A stretch of 64,000 nt of DNA, from positions 60,409-124,408 of the forward strand of contig NZ_PCQD01000009.1 of NCBI RefSeq assembly GCF_002979975.1, written 5' to 3'. Below are positions 36,333-44,668 of this stretch, in pieces. The stretch comes from Pseudomonas sp. MYb185. GTDB lineage: Bacteria > Pseudomonadota > Gammaproteobacteria > Pseudomonadales > Pseudomonadaceae. Below the pieces are notes generated by a model, which had not been told where the DNA came from, searched no databases, and saw only the letters and a program-made list of their open reading frames with translations. The first letter of the stretch is position 1; each line of letters begins with the position of its first letter. Both the position numbers and the translations under genes were made by a program.

Positions 36333-36412
36333 GACTGTCACCCTTGCGTCATTGGTTTGGCTGCAGAACCTACCACCAGCATCTGAATTTCCTGGTGGGA
36401 TATGTCTCCCAA

Positions 36413-36428
36413 AGCAGCAACCATGCCA
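36413..36428 (-). promoter_or_regulatory. Sigma-54 promoter of the amidohydrolase gene
   Basis: Minus strand TGGCATGGTTGCTGCT with GG-N10-GC; two departures from the TGGCACG-N4-TTGCW consensus. Transcript start near 36402, about 70 bases before ATG 36332. Confidence 0.75.
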
Positions 36429-36460
36429 AACCAGAATCTGCCGAGTTATTTCCTGTTTTT

Positions 36461-36471
36461 TCAGTTAGTTA
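36461..36471 (-). promoter_or_regulatory. Candidate activator site (TCAGTTAGTTA)
   Basis: Exact copy of the 11-mer at 34616-34626. Its distance from the -24 box is 32 bases, against 20 at the porin promoter, a difference close to one helical turn. It also lies upstream of the activator gene itself, allowing autoregulation. Confidence 0.55.
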
Positions 36472-36720
36472 TTAACCAAGCCTCAATACTTAGCCGCTAT
36501 CTGTGGCACTGAGGAAGTCGACAGAATGTGGATTGCGCAGCACGGTATGCTGATATATCAGCAAAGCCCCATCCGCTCCCTACCTTGATCTCCGACGCCC
36601 CCCATGAAAACTGTCTCACGACAGACATGCCTCCGCCCCGAACAACGGCGCGGTTATTTCCTAATGCCAATATAGTATTTGTTGTTATAAAGACAGCGAG
36701 ATAACGTGTCGTTTTAGTCT

Positions 36721-37830
36721 ATGCAACTGACTGCGAGCTATTACATGAGTAGCACCTATACACACACCTCTCCCCTGCTGACGCTCCCGGATGCGGAAAA
36801 ACAACCCTTGTCCGTGCGGGCCAAAGCGCTGGTTTTCAACGACCCCGTGTCACGCCAGCTACTGGAGTTTGTTGAGCGTGTCGCGCCCAGCGATGCGCCT
36901 GTTCTGATCAACGGAGAAACAGGGACTGGCAAGGAGCTGATTGCCCGCCATATCCATCTGAAAAGTAATCGAAGCGGCCCCTTTGTTGCGGTCAATTGCG
37001 GAGCAATCAATGAGAATCTGGCAGAAAGCGAGCTGTTCGGACACGAGGCCGGCGCTTTCTCCGGGGCGGTAAGCCGACGCATTGGCTGGTTCGAAGAAGC
37101 CGACGGCGGTACCCTGTTTCTCGACGAGATTGGCGACCTGCCCATGTCCTTGCAGGTCAAGTTGCTACGGGCTCTTCAGGAGCAGGAAATTGTCCGGGTA
37201 GGCTCGCGCAAGCCAATCAGGGTCAAGCTGCGGCTGATAACCGCGACTAATATCGATCTGGAACAGGCGATAGAAGCAGGTAATTTTCGACTGGATCTCT
37301 ACTACCGGATTCATGTGGCGCAGGTGCGCGTACTCCCCCTGCGTGAACGACCACTCGATATCCTGCCTCTTGCGGAGCACTTTCGCGGGATCTATTGCCA
37401 ACGGTTGAAGATTGACGCTCCGGTGTTCTCTGATGCTGCGGCAGATGCACTACTGAAATACCCCTGGCCAGGCAATATTCGCGAACTCGAGAATGTTGTG
37501 CATCTGGCCCTGCTAGTCACCCCTGACAAGGTGATACGCACGGAGCATTTGAAACTCTCAGCAGTGCTTTCCGCCAATCAACTTGCCCAAAGCGAAAGCC
37601 TCGATACGCAGTTCCCTCAGGATGTCATACGTGAACAGTTGCACCGCCTGTTCGAGCTTCCCGGACAATCGCTATTCGACGATATACAAGAGCTGCTGAC
37701 ACGTGAAGCGTTTGCATGGAGTGGATTCAACCAGGTGCGCAGTGCTGCTCTGCTTGGTATAACCCGCAACGCCATGCGGACATTATTAACCAATCATGGG
37801 TTGATCAAAACGCGAGAGAAAGGGGCCTGA
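36721..37830 (+). CDS. Sigma-54-dependent activator without sensor domain, SfnR-like
   Basis: Enhancer-binding protein of up to 369 aa: AAA+ domain from about residue 38 with Walker A GETGTGKE (65-72), a GAFTGA loop that reads GAFSGA (111-116), Walker [14 protein letters not shown], the arginine-finger region [24 protein letters not shown], and a C-terminal Fis-type HTH ([17 protein letters not shown]). There is no receiver, GAF or PAS domain, as in P. putida SfnR, which activates dimethyl-sulfone genes. Starts at ATG 36721 or 36745; neither has a strong ribosome site. With no sensor, activity should follow its own expression level or a partner. Most likely controls the four sigma-54 promoters of the island. 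Confidence 0.9.
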   Translation: MQLTASYYMSSTYTHTSPLLTLPDAEKQPLSVRAKALVFNDPVSRQLLEFVERVAPSDAPVLINGETGTGKELIARHIHLKSNRSGPFVAVNCGAINENLAESELFGHEAGAFSGAVSRRIGWFEEADGGTLFLDEIGDLPMSLQVKLLRALQEQEIVRVGSRKPIRVKLRLITATNIDLEQAIEAGNFRLDLYYRIHVAQVRVLPLRERPLDILPLAEHFRGIYCQRLKIDAPVFSDAAADALLKYPWPGNIRELENVVHLALLVTPDKVIRTEHLKLSAVLSANQLAQSESLDTQFPQDVIREQLHRLFELPGQSLFDDIQELLTREAFAWSGFNQVRSAALLGITRNAMRTLLTNHGLIKTREKGA

Positions 37831-37929
37831 CATGCATCATTGCTGGGCCTATCGTACTGCCAGTCGAAATCAGAACGCCGTCACCCCGTTCTGCAGAAGA
37901 TGCCCTTCAAGTACCCACTTGCCTTGCTG

Positions 37930-39309
37930 TCAAAAATCCCGCTCCAGGCCTCTTCGCCGATCCCGCAGCAACAGCAAGGGCACACCGGCAACCAGCACGA
38001 TCAGACCGACGATGGCGCCCGGCCCCGCATACAGAATGCTCGACCACAACAGGCCGAGACAGGTGGCGGCGAACAGCAGTGGCGTCAACGGATACAGCGG
38101 CACCCGGAACGGGCGCGCCCGCTGCGGATCGTGGCGACGCAGCATCAGGACCGAGCCCGCCGTCAGCATCATGAACAGCCAGAACACCGGCGCGGTATAG
38201 GCGACCATGGTGGCAATGCCATCCCTGGTCATGGCGCCGAACAGGATCAAGCCCAGGGTGATGGCGCCTTGCAGCAGCAGCGCCCGCACCGGCGTCTCGC
38301 CGCGATCGTTCCAGGCGCTCAGCATGCCCAGGCGCGGCACATCCCGGCCCAGGGCGTAGTAGACCCGCGCGCCGGTCAGAATGCAGGCGTTGATGGTACT
38401 CAAGGCTGCCAGACAGACCACCAGGCTGAACAATGCGGCGGCCAGCGGCCCGGCCACGATATGCATCAGTTGCGCCCCGACCGCATCGGCCTGGCGCAGC
38501 CCTTCGAGGCCGAATATCTTCAGGTACGCCAGATTCGCCAGCACATAGACCAGGCTGACGATGGCCGTGCCGATCAACAACACCCGACGCATATTGCGCG
38601 CCGGATCACGCAGCTCGCCGGACAGATAGGCCGCCTCGTTCCAGCCCCCGTAGGTCAGCAGCACGAACACCATGCCCATCCCCAGGGCACCGGCCAGATT
38701 GCGGTCCAGGGCAACCGAGCCGGCAGCGGTAACCGGCCTGGCCATGTCCGGATCGGCCACCAGCAGGCCGGCACCGATCACGCCGGCGAGCACCACCACG
38801 GTCAGCACCGAAAACACCAGTTGCAGGCGCTTGGATTCACGCGTGCCGATCATGTTCAGCGCGGTCAGCACCACCACCGCCAGGGCCGCGTGCACGGCGC
38901 TGCCCCAGGAGCCGAGGGGTACCAGTTGCTGCGCGTAATCGCCATAGATGAATGCCACCGCGGCAATCGAGCCGGTCTGGATAACCGTACCCCGCGCCCA
39001 GGCGAACAGCAGCCCCAGCCCGGAGCCCCAGGCGCGTTGCAGGAAATGGTATTCGCCGCCCGCATGCGGATAGGCCGAGCCCAGTTCCGCATAGCAGAGT
39101 GCACCCACCAGCATCACCAGGCTACCCGCCAGCCACAGACCGATATAGACCAGGGAACTGTCGGTCTGCTGGGCCACCAATGGCGGAAAACCGAAGATGC
39201 CGATACCGATGACCACGCCGACCAGTACCGCAACACCATCGACGACTGTCAGACTGCCACGCGGGGCGCCGAGTGCGGCGGAGTGTGTCTGTCTAGATGC
39301 GCCGGGCAT
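37930..39309 (-). CDS. APC-superfamily amino acid permease
   Basis: Secondary transporter of 459 aa with about 12 membrane segments. The first segment carries GVAVLVGVVIGIGIFGFPPL, with the G-I-G-I-F motif of the APC family, followed by ALCYAELGSAYPHAGGEYHF (segment 3), both typical of the amino-acid/LAT branch. ATG 39307-39309 with AGGA upstream; the frame to 39345 starts with TTG and is rejected. It overlaps the end of the methyltransferase-like gene by 17 bases, so the two are cotranscribed. Substrate not determinable. Confidence 0.88.
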   Translation of the reverse strand: MPGASRQTHSAALGAPRGSLTVVDGVAVLVGVVIGIGIFGFPPLVAQQTDSSLVYIGLWLAGSLVMLVGALCYAELGSAYPHAGGEYHFLQRAWGSGLGLLFAWARGTVIQTGSIAAVAFIYGDYAQQLVPLGSWGSAVHAALAVVVLTALNMIGTRESKRLQLVFSVLTVVVLAGVIGAGLLVADPDMARPVTAAGSVALDRNLAGALGMGMVFVLLTYGGWNEAAYLSGELRDPARNMRRVLLIGTAIVSLVYVLANLAYLKIFGLEGLRQADAVGAQLMHIVAGPLAAALFSLVVCLAALSTINACILTGARVYYALGRDVPRLGMLSAWNDRGETPVRALLLQGAITLGLILFGAMTRDGIATMVAYTAPVFWLFMMLTAGSVLMLRRHDPQRARPFRVPLYPLTPLLFAATCLGLLWSSILYAGPGAIVGLIVLVAGVPLLLLRDRRRGLERDF

Positions 39310-40114
39310 GCCAATCCTGGCTGGCCGAGTCTTCCTGCGGGACAATACTGTCGCCGTCTACCTTGCCCACATAGTGCTCGGGACCGACGGAAAAGCGAAT
39401 CTCGTCGCCCCGCAGACTCGCCTCGCCCAGCGGCACGTTGCGCTCACCGTCGATCACGGTGCCCTCGATCTGCTGGTTGATCTGCTCCAGCACCAGGGTC
39501 AGCTCACTGCCGTCCGCCGCCGTGAGCTGCCAGTTCCCCGCCACCTTGGCCGGCACTATCCACAGATAGACACTGCTACCACCAACGATATCGAACTGAT
39601 CAGGTTCCCAGTCTTCCATATCGAAGGCATGGGAGACGATGCGCGTACCCGGCGCCATGGTGTCGAGAATCACCGGTTTCAGCCGATAATTGACCGAACT
39701 CAGCAGGTACATGGTCAGCACCGTCGCATCGGAGAAATTCTTCTCGAACAGGTCCCCCTGCTCGAAGATGGCCCGGTCCTCGACACCGGCCTGCCGCGCG
39801 TTCTCCTCGGCTTCGGCGACCCTTTCCGCATCCAGGTCGATACCCAGGGCATCGCTCACACCCCAATCGCGTACCGCGGCAATCACGATGCGACCGTCAC
39901 CGGAGCCGAGGTCGATCAGGCGATCACCCGGTTGCACCTCGGCCATTTCCAGCATGCGGTCAACGACATCGGGTGGGGTCGGGACATAGGGCACATCCAG
40001 TCGTGGCAGCGCAACGGCACTGCCGGTGAACGCCAGATGGAAGGACAACAGAGCGACAGCCAGTGCGCGACCAGACACTGCGCGTCCGCTTGATAAGGGG
40101 GGAAAAGACGGCAT
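39293..40114 (-). CDS. Exported SAM-methyltransferase-like protein
   Basis: Protein of 273 aa with a signal peptide (residues 1-36, ending SAVALPRL), then a Rossmann methyltransferase core: VPTPPDVVDRMLEMAEVQPG, DLGSGDGRIVIAA (motif I), LGIDLDAERVAEAEENARQAG and FEQGDLFEKNFSDATVLTMYL. The C-terminal third is beta-rich and may be an added domain. Such exported methyltransferase-like proteins recur in Pseudomonas, but cytoplasmic SAM would not be available in the periplasm, so the catalytic role is open. ATG 40112-40114 follows AAGGAG. Confidence 0.75.
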   Translation of the reverse strand: MPSFPPLSSGRAVSGRALAVALLSFHLAFTGSAVALPRLDVPYVPTPPDVVDRMLEMAEVQPGDRLIDLGSGDGRIVIAAVRDWGVSDALGIDLDAERVAEAEENARQAGVEDRAIFEQGDLFEKNFSDATVLTMYLLSSVNYRLKPVILDTMAPGTRIVSHAFDMEDWEPDQFDIVGGSSVYLWIVPAKVAGNWQLTAADGSELTLVLEQINQQIEGTVIDGERNVPLGEASLRGDEIRFSVGPEHYVGKVDGDSIVPQEDSASQDWHARRI

Positions 40115-40205
40115 CGATATCTCCTTGACGAGAATCTGCTTACCTTTTTTACGAACCCCCCTCTCCAGTCAAGTTCCATCAATGTCGATCAGGCCGAAAC
40201 CCAGG

Positions 40206-40235
40206 AAAAACAGGGAGGCACCTGACAGGTCCTCC
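40206..40235 (-). terminator. Rho-independent terminator of the sulfate transport operon
   Basis: Read on the minus strand, a stem GGAGG-ACCTG / CAGGT-CCTCC (one bulge) is followed by CTGTTTTTCC. It stands 8 bases after the cysA stop. Confidence 0.8.
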
Positions 40236-40242
40236 CAGTACC

Positions 40243-41319
40243 TCAGTGGGCCCCTAATGCCCCATCCTCCAGAAACACCCGACTGTTCATCGGCCGAATC
40301 CAGGCATCCCCTCCCTGCACCAGCCCCAGCTCGCGGAAGCGCCCGCGGGACATCTCCACGTGCACCGTCTGGCTGCTGTCGTCTGCCTGCAGCTCCAGCC
40401 GCACCGTTGGTCCGACCACCGACACCAGGTCGATGCGGGTATGCAGGCTTTCATCATTGGCGGCGCCCAGTACCTCGATATCATGTGGCCGCACATAGGC
40501 GATGGCCGGGCTTTCGCCCTGCCCGGCATATTCCGGCGCCGGGATGCGGAACTGACCGATCTGCGCCACGCCATCCCGGACCCGCGCGTGGAACAGATTG
40601 ACGTTGCCGAGGAACTGATAGACGAAGGGGTTGGCCGGGGTGTCATAGACATCTTCCGGACTGCCATCCTGCTCGACCCGGCCATGGTTCATCACGATCA
40701 CTCGGTCCGACACTTCCAGCGCTTCTTCCTGGTCATGGGTGACGAATACGCTGGTGACGTGGATCTCGTCATGCAGCCGGCGCAACCAACGGCGCAGTTC
40801 GGCGCGCACCTTGGCATCCAGCGCGCCGAAGGGCTCATCCAGCAGCAACACCTTGGGTTCCACCGCCAGCGCCCGGGCCAGGGCAATGCGCTGACGCTGG
40901 CCACCGGACAGTTGCGAAGGCAAGCGCTCGGCGGTCCAGTCCAGCTGCACCATTTCCAGCAGGTGCATGACCTTCTTGCGGATTTCCGCCTTGCTCGGCC
41001 GCTGGCTGCGCGGCTTGACCGTCAGGCCGTAGGCGACGTTCTCGAACACGCTCATGTGCTTGAACAGCGCATAGTGCTGGAACACAAAGCCGACACCACG
41101 GTCACTCACGTGCAGATCGGTGGTGTCCTGGCCATGGAAGCGGATGCGTCCGCTGTCCGGTTGCTCCAGCCCGGCGATGATCCGCAACAGGGTGGTCTTG
41201 CCCGAGCCCGACGGGCCGAGCAATGCGGTCAGGTCACCGTTGTTGAGGCTCAGGCTGATATTGTCGACGGCGACAAAGTCACCGAAGCGCTTGTTGACTC
41301 TATCGATCTCAATACTCAT
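40243..41319 (-). CDS. cysA: Sulfate/thiosulfate ABC importer ATPase
   Basis: ATP-binding subunit of 358 aa that powers CysT/CysW. Walker [10 protein letters not shown] near residue 36, Q-loop FVFQHYALF, signature [16 protein letters not shown], Walker [17 protein letters not shown]-loop [14 protein letters not shown], then a TOBE-type C-terminal domain ([10 protein letters not shown]). ATG 41317-41319. Last gene of oscA-sbp-cysT-cysW-cysA. It is separated from cysW by 152 bases that carry a pair of palindromic repeats (41349-41434), an unusual interruption. Confidence 0.95.
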   Translation of the reverse strand: MSIEIDRVNKRFGDFVAVDNISLSLNNGDLTALLGPSGSGKTTLLRIIAGLEQPDSGRIRFHGQDTTDLHVSDRGVGFVFQHYALFKHMSVFENVAYGLTVKPRSQRPSKAEIRKKVMHLLEMVQLDWTAERLPSQLSGGQRQRIALARALAVEPKVLLLDEPFGALDAKVRAELRRWLRRLHDEIHVTSVFVTHDQEEALEVSDRVIVMNHGRVEQDGSPEDVYDTPANPFVYQFLGNVNLFHARVRDGVAQIGQFRIPAPEYAGQGESPAIAYVRPHDIEVLGAANDESLHTRIDLVSVVGPTVRLELQADDSSQTVHVEMSRGRFRELGLVQGGDAWIRPMNSRVFLEDGALGAH

Positions 41320-41348
41320 GGGATTCTCGACTCAAGGAAAAAGGGGAA

Positions 41349-41434
41349 ATTGCGAGCACAGCGCGGCAATCCAATGGCTCCGGCGTAACCGGCAGGATGG
41401 ATTGCCACGCCTCTGCGAGGCTCGCAATGACGGG
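41349..41434. repeat. Pair of REP-like palindromes between cysW and cysA
   Basis: Two inverted copies of one element: ATTGCGAGCACAGCGCGGCA (from 41349) and GGATTGCCACGCCTCTGCGA continuing to GCTCGCAATGACGGGG (41396-41434). The same CATTGCGAG...CGCGGCAATCC family is found at 53780-54030. Arranged head to head as in BIME-type elements. Confidence 0.8.
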
Positions 41435-41471
41435 GTTTGAGGATGGCGTGCCCTCGATGGCGATTTCCTGA

Positions 41472-42350
41472 TTACGCCTGCGCATTGCGCTCATCCTGCC
41501 ACTCGACAAAACTCTTGATGGCGATGGTCACCAGCGCCAGCCCGGTCAGCAGTGACGACACGGCAAAGGCGGCAGTGAACATGTACTCGTTGTACAGCAC
41601 CTCGATATGCAGCGGCATGGTATTGGTCTCACCGCGGATACGGCCCGACACCACCGCCACCGCACCGAACTCGCCCAACGTCCGGGCGTTACACAGGATT
41701 ACCCCGTAGATCAGCCCCCACTTGATGTTCGGCAGGGTGACGTACCAGAAGGTCTTCCAGCCGTTGGCCCCGAGAGTCAGCGAGGCCTCCTCCTCTTCCT
41801 TGCCCTGCTGCTGCATCAGCGGGATCAGCTCGCGGGCAATGAAGGGCATGGTGCCGAAGGCGATCACGATGATGATGCCGGGCACGGCGAAGATGATGCG
41901 CATGTCATGCGCCGCCAGCCATGGACCGAGCCAGCCCTGGGAGCCGAACAGGATGACGAAGATCAACCCCACCACCACCGGCGAGATGGCAAAGGGCATG
42001 TCGATCAGCGAGATCAGGATCGGCTTGCCACGGAACTCGAACTTGGCGATGGCCCAGGCTGCGGCCACACCGAACACCATGTTGATCGGCACCACGATCA
42101 GCACCACCAGCAGTGACAGGCGAATCGCCGCCAGGGCATCCGGCTCGTTGATCGCGGCCCACCAGACCTGCAGGCCCTGCTCGAAGGCGCCATACAGCAC
42201 CACCGCCAACGGCAGTACCAGAAACAGCGCCAGGAAGGTCAGTGCAATGCCGATCAGTGTCCAGCGTACCCATACAGGTTCTTCGGTAGCGCGGCGCCAG
42301 CGTGCGGCCAGCTCGGGGTTCGCCACGTGGGGCAGGGTTTGTGTAGTCAT
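41472..42350 (-). CDS. cysW: Sulfate ABC importer permease CysW
   Basis: Inner-membrane permease of 292 aa, six membrane segments. The EAA-type loop is seen in EEEEASLTLGANGWKTFWYV then TLPNIKWGLIYGVILCNART; the N-terminal TEEPVWVRWTLIGIALTFL block and LGEFGAVAVVSGRIRGETNT are characteristic of CysW. ATG 42348-42350 with GAGGA upstream. It begins 10 bases after the cysT stop; CysT and CysW form the heterodimeric channel. Confidence 0.95.
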   Translation of the reverse strand: MTTQTLPHVANPELAARWRRATEEPVWVRWTLIGIALTFLALFLVLPLAVVLYGAFEQGLQVWWAAINEPDALAAIRLSLLVVLIVVPINMVFGVAAAWAIAKFEFRGKPILISLIDMPFAISPVVVGLIFVILFGSQGWLGPWLAAHDMRIIFAVPGIIIVIAFGTMPFIARELIPLMQQQGKEEEEASLTLGANGWKTFWYVTLPNIKWGLIYGVILCNARTLGEFGAVAVVSGRIRGETNTMPLHIEVLYNEYMFTAAFAVSSLLTGLALVTIAIKSFVEWQDERNAQA

Positions 42351-42360
42351 CCTTGTTTCC

Positions 42361-43191
42361 TCACAGGCCACGACGCTGGGTCCACCACTGCAGGCCGTTA
42401 ATCACCAGCAGCAACAGGAACGCAGCAATCAGCATGACGGTGCCGATGGCGGCAGCGCCGGGGTAGTCGTACTGCTCGGCCTTGGCGACGATCAGTAGCG
42501 GGGTGATTTCCGTGCGATAAGGCATGTTGCCGGAAATGAACACCACAGAACCGTATTCGCCGACCGCACGGGCAAAGGCCAGTGCGTAACCGGTCATCAG
42601 CGCCGGCAACAGTGACGGCAGAATCACCCGGCGAATGGTAGTAAAGCGGCTCGCGCCCAGACTGGCGGAGGCTTCCTCACGCTCGGCCTCCAGGTCCTCC
42701 AGCACCGGCTGCACGGTACGCACCACAAATGGCAGGCCGATATAGGTCAGCGCTATCACTACCCCCAGTTGCGAATAGGCCACCTTGATACCGAACACAT
42801 TCAGGTACTGCCCGACCCAGCCGGTCGAGGCGTAGAGCGTCACCAGTGCGATACCGGCCACCGCTGTGGGCAGGGCGAAAGGCAGATCGACCAGCGCATC
42901 GACGATCTTCTTGCCCGGGAAGGTGTAACGCACCAGCACCCAGGCCACCAGCGCGCCAAACACCAGGTTGATGGTCGCGCCAATCAGCGATGCGCCGAAG
43001 GACAGTTTGTAGGAGGCAACCACTTGAGGATGGCTGACGGCTTTCCAGAAGTCATCCCAGCTCATCATGGAGGTGTACAGCAGCAGCCCGCACACCGGAA
43101 TCAGGAAGATGAACCCCAGATAGAACAGGGTGAACCCCATGGTCAGCCCGAAACCGGGTATGACCCGTCGTTGCTTGGTGGCAGAAAACAT
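42361..43191 (-). CDS. cysT: Sulfate ABC importer permease CysT (CysU)
   Basis: Permease of 276 aa. VIPGFGLTMGFTLFYLGFIF starts the first segment; DLPFALPTAVAGIALVTLYA, the loop EREEASASLGASRFTTIRRV and VGEYGSVVFISGNMPYRTEI are CysT marks. ATG 43189-43191 follows GAGGTGATGA. It is separated from sbp by a hairpin with a U run, so its expression is probably lower than that of the binding protein. Confidence 0.95.
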   Translation of the reverse strand: MFSATKQRRVIPGFGLTMGFTLFYLGFIFLIPVCGLLLYTSMMSWDDFWKAVSHPQVVASYKLSFGASLIGATINLVFGALVAWVLVRYTFPGKKIVDALVDLPFALPTAVAGIALVTLYASTGWVGQYLNVFGIKVAYSQLGVVIALTYIGLPFVVRTVQPVLEDLEAEREEASASLGASRFTTIRRVILPSLLPALMTGYALAFARAVGEYGSVVFISGNMPYRTEITPLLIVAKAEQYDYPGAAAIGTVMLIAAFLLLLVINGLQWWTQRRGL

Positions 43192-43203
43192 TCATCACCT
43201 CGG

Positions 43204-43230
43204 AAAAAGCCCGGGCGTATGGCGCCCGGG
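43204..43230 (-). terminator. Intra-operon terminator/attenuator between sbp and cysT
   Basis: Stem CCCGGGCG / CGCCCGGG (8 bases, loop of 5). On the minus strand it is followed by CTTTTTCC. It is placed 21 bases after the sbp stop. Partial termination here would give excess binding protein over permeases. Confidence 0.8.
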
Positions 43231-43251
43231 TTAGCTGCAGACCGATTCGGA

Positions 43252-44268
43252 TCAGCGTCGGGAAATGCTTTCCAGAATGCTGTCGAACTTGCCACCGTCG
43301 TTGAAGTGTTCGTTCTGGGCCTTTTCCCAGCCACCGAACACCTCGTCGATACCGAACAGTTCGACATCGACGAACTTGTCGGTGAACTCCTTGGCGATCT
43401 CCGGATTGCTCGGACGGTAGTAGTGCTTGGCTGCCAGGCGCTGGGCCTCGTCGCTGTACAGATGCTCAAGGTAGGCTTCAGCTACGGTGCGGGTGCCCTT
43501 GCGGTCGACGTTCCTGTCGACCACCGTGACCGGCGGTTCGGCCAGGATACTGACCGAGGGCACGACGATCTCGAACTGGCCCTTGCCCAGTTGCTCTACC
43601 GACAGGTAGGCCTCGTTTTCCCAGGCGATGAACACATCACCCAGCCCACGCTGGACGAAGGTGTTGGTCGCGCCGCGGGCACCCGGGTCCAGCACCGGTA
43701 CGTTGGCGAACAGCTTGCTGACGAAGTCATAGGCCTTGTCCTGGTCGCCATTGTTGTGCTTCAACGCATAACCCCAGGCGGCAAGATAGTTCCAGCGCGC
43801 GCCACCGGAGGTTTTCGGGTTGGGGGTGATCACTTGCACGTCATCGCGCACCAGGTCATCCCAGTCCTTGATGTTCTTCGGGTTGCCCTTGCGCACCAGC
43901 AGCACGATGGTCGAGGTGTAGGGCGAGCTGTTCTTTTCCAGCCGGCTCTGCCAGTTCTCCGGAATCAGATCGGCGTGCTGACGCAGCGCATCCACGTCAT
44001 AGGCCAATGCCAGGGTCACCACATCGGCGTCCAGGCCATCGATTACCGAACGGGCCTGGGAGCCGGAGCCACCATGGGACTGGCGCACGGTGACGTTGTC
44101 GCCGGCAGCCTGCTTCCAGTAGTTGCTAAACGACTGGTTGTACTCGCGATAGAACTCGCGGGTAGGGTCATAGGACACGTTCAGCAGCGTGATATTGGCT
44201 GCCAGCACGGAGCCGCTCAACAGGGTGGCAAGACCACCCACCAGGGTATTGCGCAGAATTTTCTTCAT
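43252..44268 (-). CDS. sbp: Periplasmic sulfate-binding protein
   Basis: Binding protein of 338 aa; signal peptide ending SVLAANITL. TLLNVSYDPTREFYREYNQS is the hallmark of Sbp/CysP, followed by VRQSHGGSGSQARSVIDGLD, NPKTSGGARWNYLAAWGYAL and FIAWENEAYLS. It scavenges sulfate for CysTWA. ATG 44266-44268; an in-frame GTG at 44277 is rejected. It follows the oscA stop by 220 bases in which no gene is seen, only a small CTGG-TTAT-CCAG hairpin at 44426-44437. Confidence 0.95.
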   Translation of the reverse strand: MKKILRNTLVGGLATLLSGSVLAANITLLNVSYDPTREFYREYNQSFSNYWKQAAGDNVTVRQSHGGSGSQARSVIDGLDADVVTLALAYDVDALRQHADLIPENWQSRLEKNSSPYTSTIVLLVRKGNPKNIKDWDDLVRDDVQVITPNPKTSGGARWNYLAAWGYALKHNNGDQDKAYDFVSKLFANVPVLDPGARGATNTFVQRGLGDVFIAWENEAYLSVEQLGKGQFEIVVPSVSILAEPPVTVVDRNVDRKGTRTVAEAYLEHLYSDEAQRLAAKHYYRPSNPEIAKEFTDKFVDVELFGIDEVFGGWEKAQNEHFNDGGKFDSILESISRR

Positions 44269-44488
44269 GATAAGCACTCGATAAAAGCAATATGGAAAGT
44301 CGTTCAGGGTCGGTTTTGATTACCGACACATTCGTCCGGTGGCGCTTTTACCAAGGCGGGTCTGACTGGATGCGGCAAGCCGTGTCATGGTGTTCTCCAT
44401 GTTGTAGTGTCGGTTGCACACACCTCTGGTTATCCAGTCGGCGGGTGTTTACTGCTAATCTGTTGGCACGTTCCCGTAGTCGGGTGAT

Positions 44489-44668
44489 TCAGGACGCTCT
44501 GGTTGGCGGCTGAAAGCGGATCTTTTCCTTGCGCTCGATCTGCACCACCTGGCCGTTGTGCAGGGTGATTTCCACTGCACCGAACTGAATGCTCTTCAAC
44601 GCTTCAGCAATGGCGGCCAATACCTTCTGATCGTCCACAGCCGCATGAAGTTGTGTTGTTGCGGTCAT
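44489..44668 (-). CDS. oscA: OscA / YezD-like small protein (DUF2292)
   Basis: Small protein of 59 aa beginning MTATTQLHA. The core EALKSIQFGAVEITLHNGQV VQIERKEKIR is that of the YezD/DUF2292 family. In Pseudomonas a gene of this type (oscA) lies just before sbp and is reported to be needed for organosulfur use and chromate resistance; position and family agree here. ATG 44666-44668 with CGGAG upstream. The biochemical role is unknown. An AT-rich promoter region with an inverted repeat lies upstream. Confidence 0.85.
   Translation of the reverse strand: MTATTQLHAAVDDQKVLAAIAEALKSIQFGAVEITLHNGQVVQIERKEKIRFQPPTRAS

Larger units (their letters stand above)
36333..36720. other. Divergent control region between amidohydrolase and sigma-54 activator
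   Basis: 388 bases without a gene. It holds the minus-strand sigma-54 promoter (36413-36428) and the TCAGTTAGTTA word (36461-36471). Toward the regulator, TTGTTGTTATAAAG (36678-36691) offers a weak AT-rich promoter at best. No ribosome site clearly decides between the two possible starts of the activator. Confidence 0.5.

Noticed and set aside
36503..36518. TGGCACTGAGGAAGTC as a sigma-54 promoter for the activator gene
   Set aside because: The -24 half is good, but the -12 position reads GT instead of the invariant GC, and it is about 200 bases from the start codon.
12000..37900. Classical integrative island with integrase, att sites or tRNA border
   Set aside because: The lower GC and gene content suggest transfer, but no integrase, transposase, tRNA or flanking direct repeat was found, so the mode of gain stays open.
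37840..39480. 546-aa plus-strand open frame opposite the amino-acid permease
   Set aside because: Low-complexity, Q/H/R/P-rich translation without domains; it is the antisense shadow of a clear APC transporter with a ribosome site and membrane segments.
42769..44319. 516-aa plus-strand frame over cysT and sbp
   Set aside because: Antisense to two unmistakable sulfate-transport genes; no family features of its own. The same applies to 45801-47327, 4206-5192, 6136-7332 and 52188-53621.
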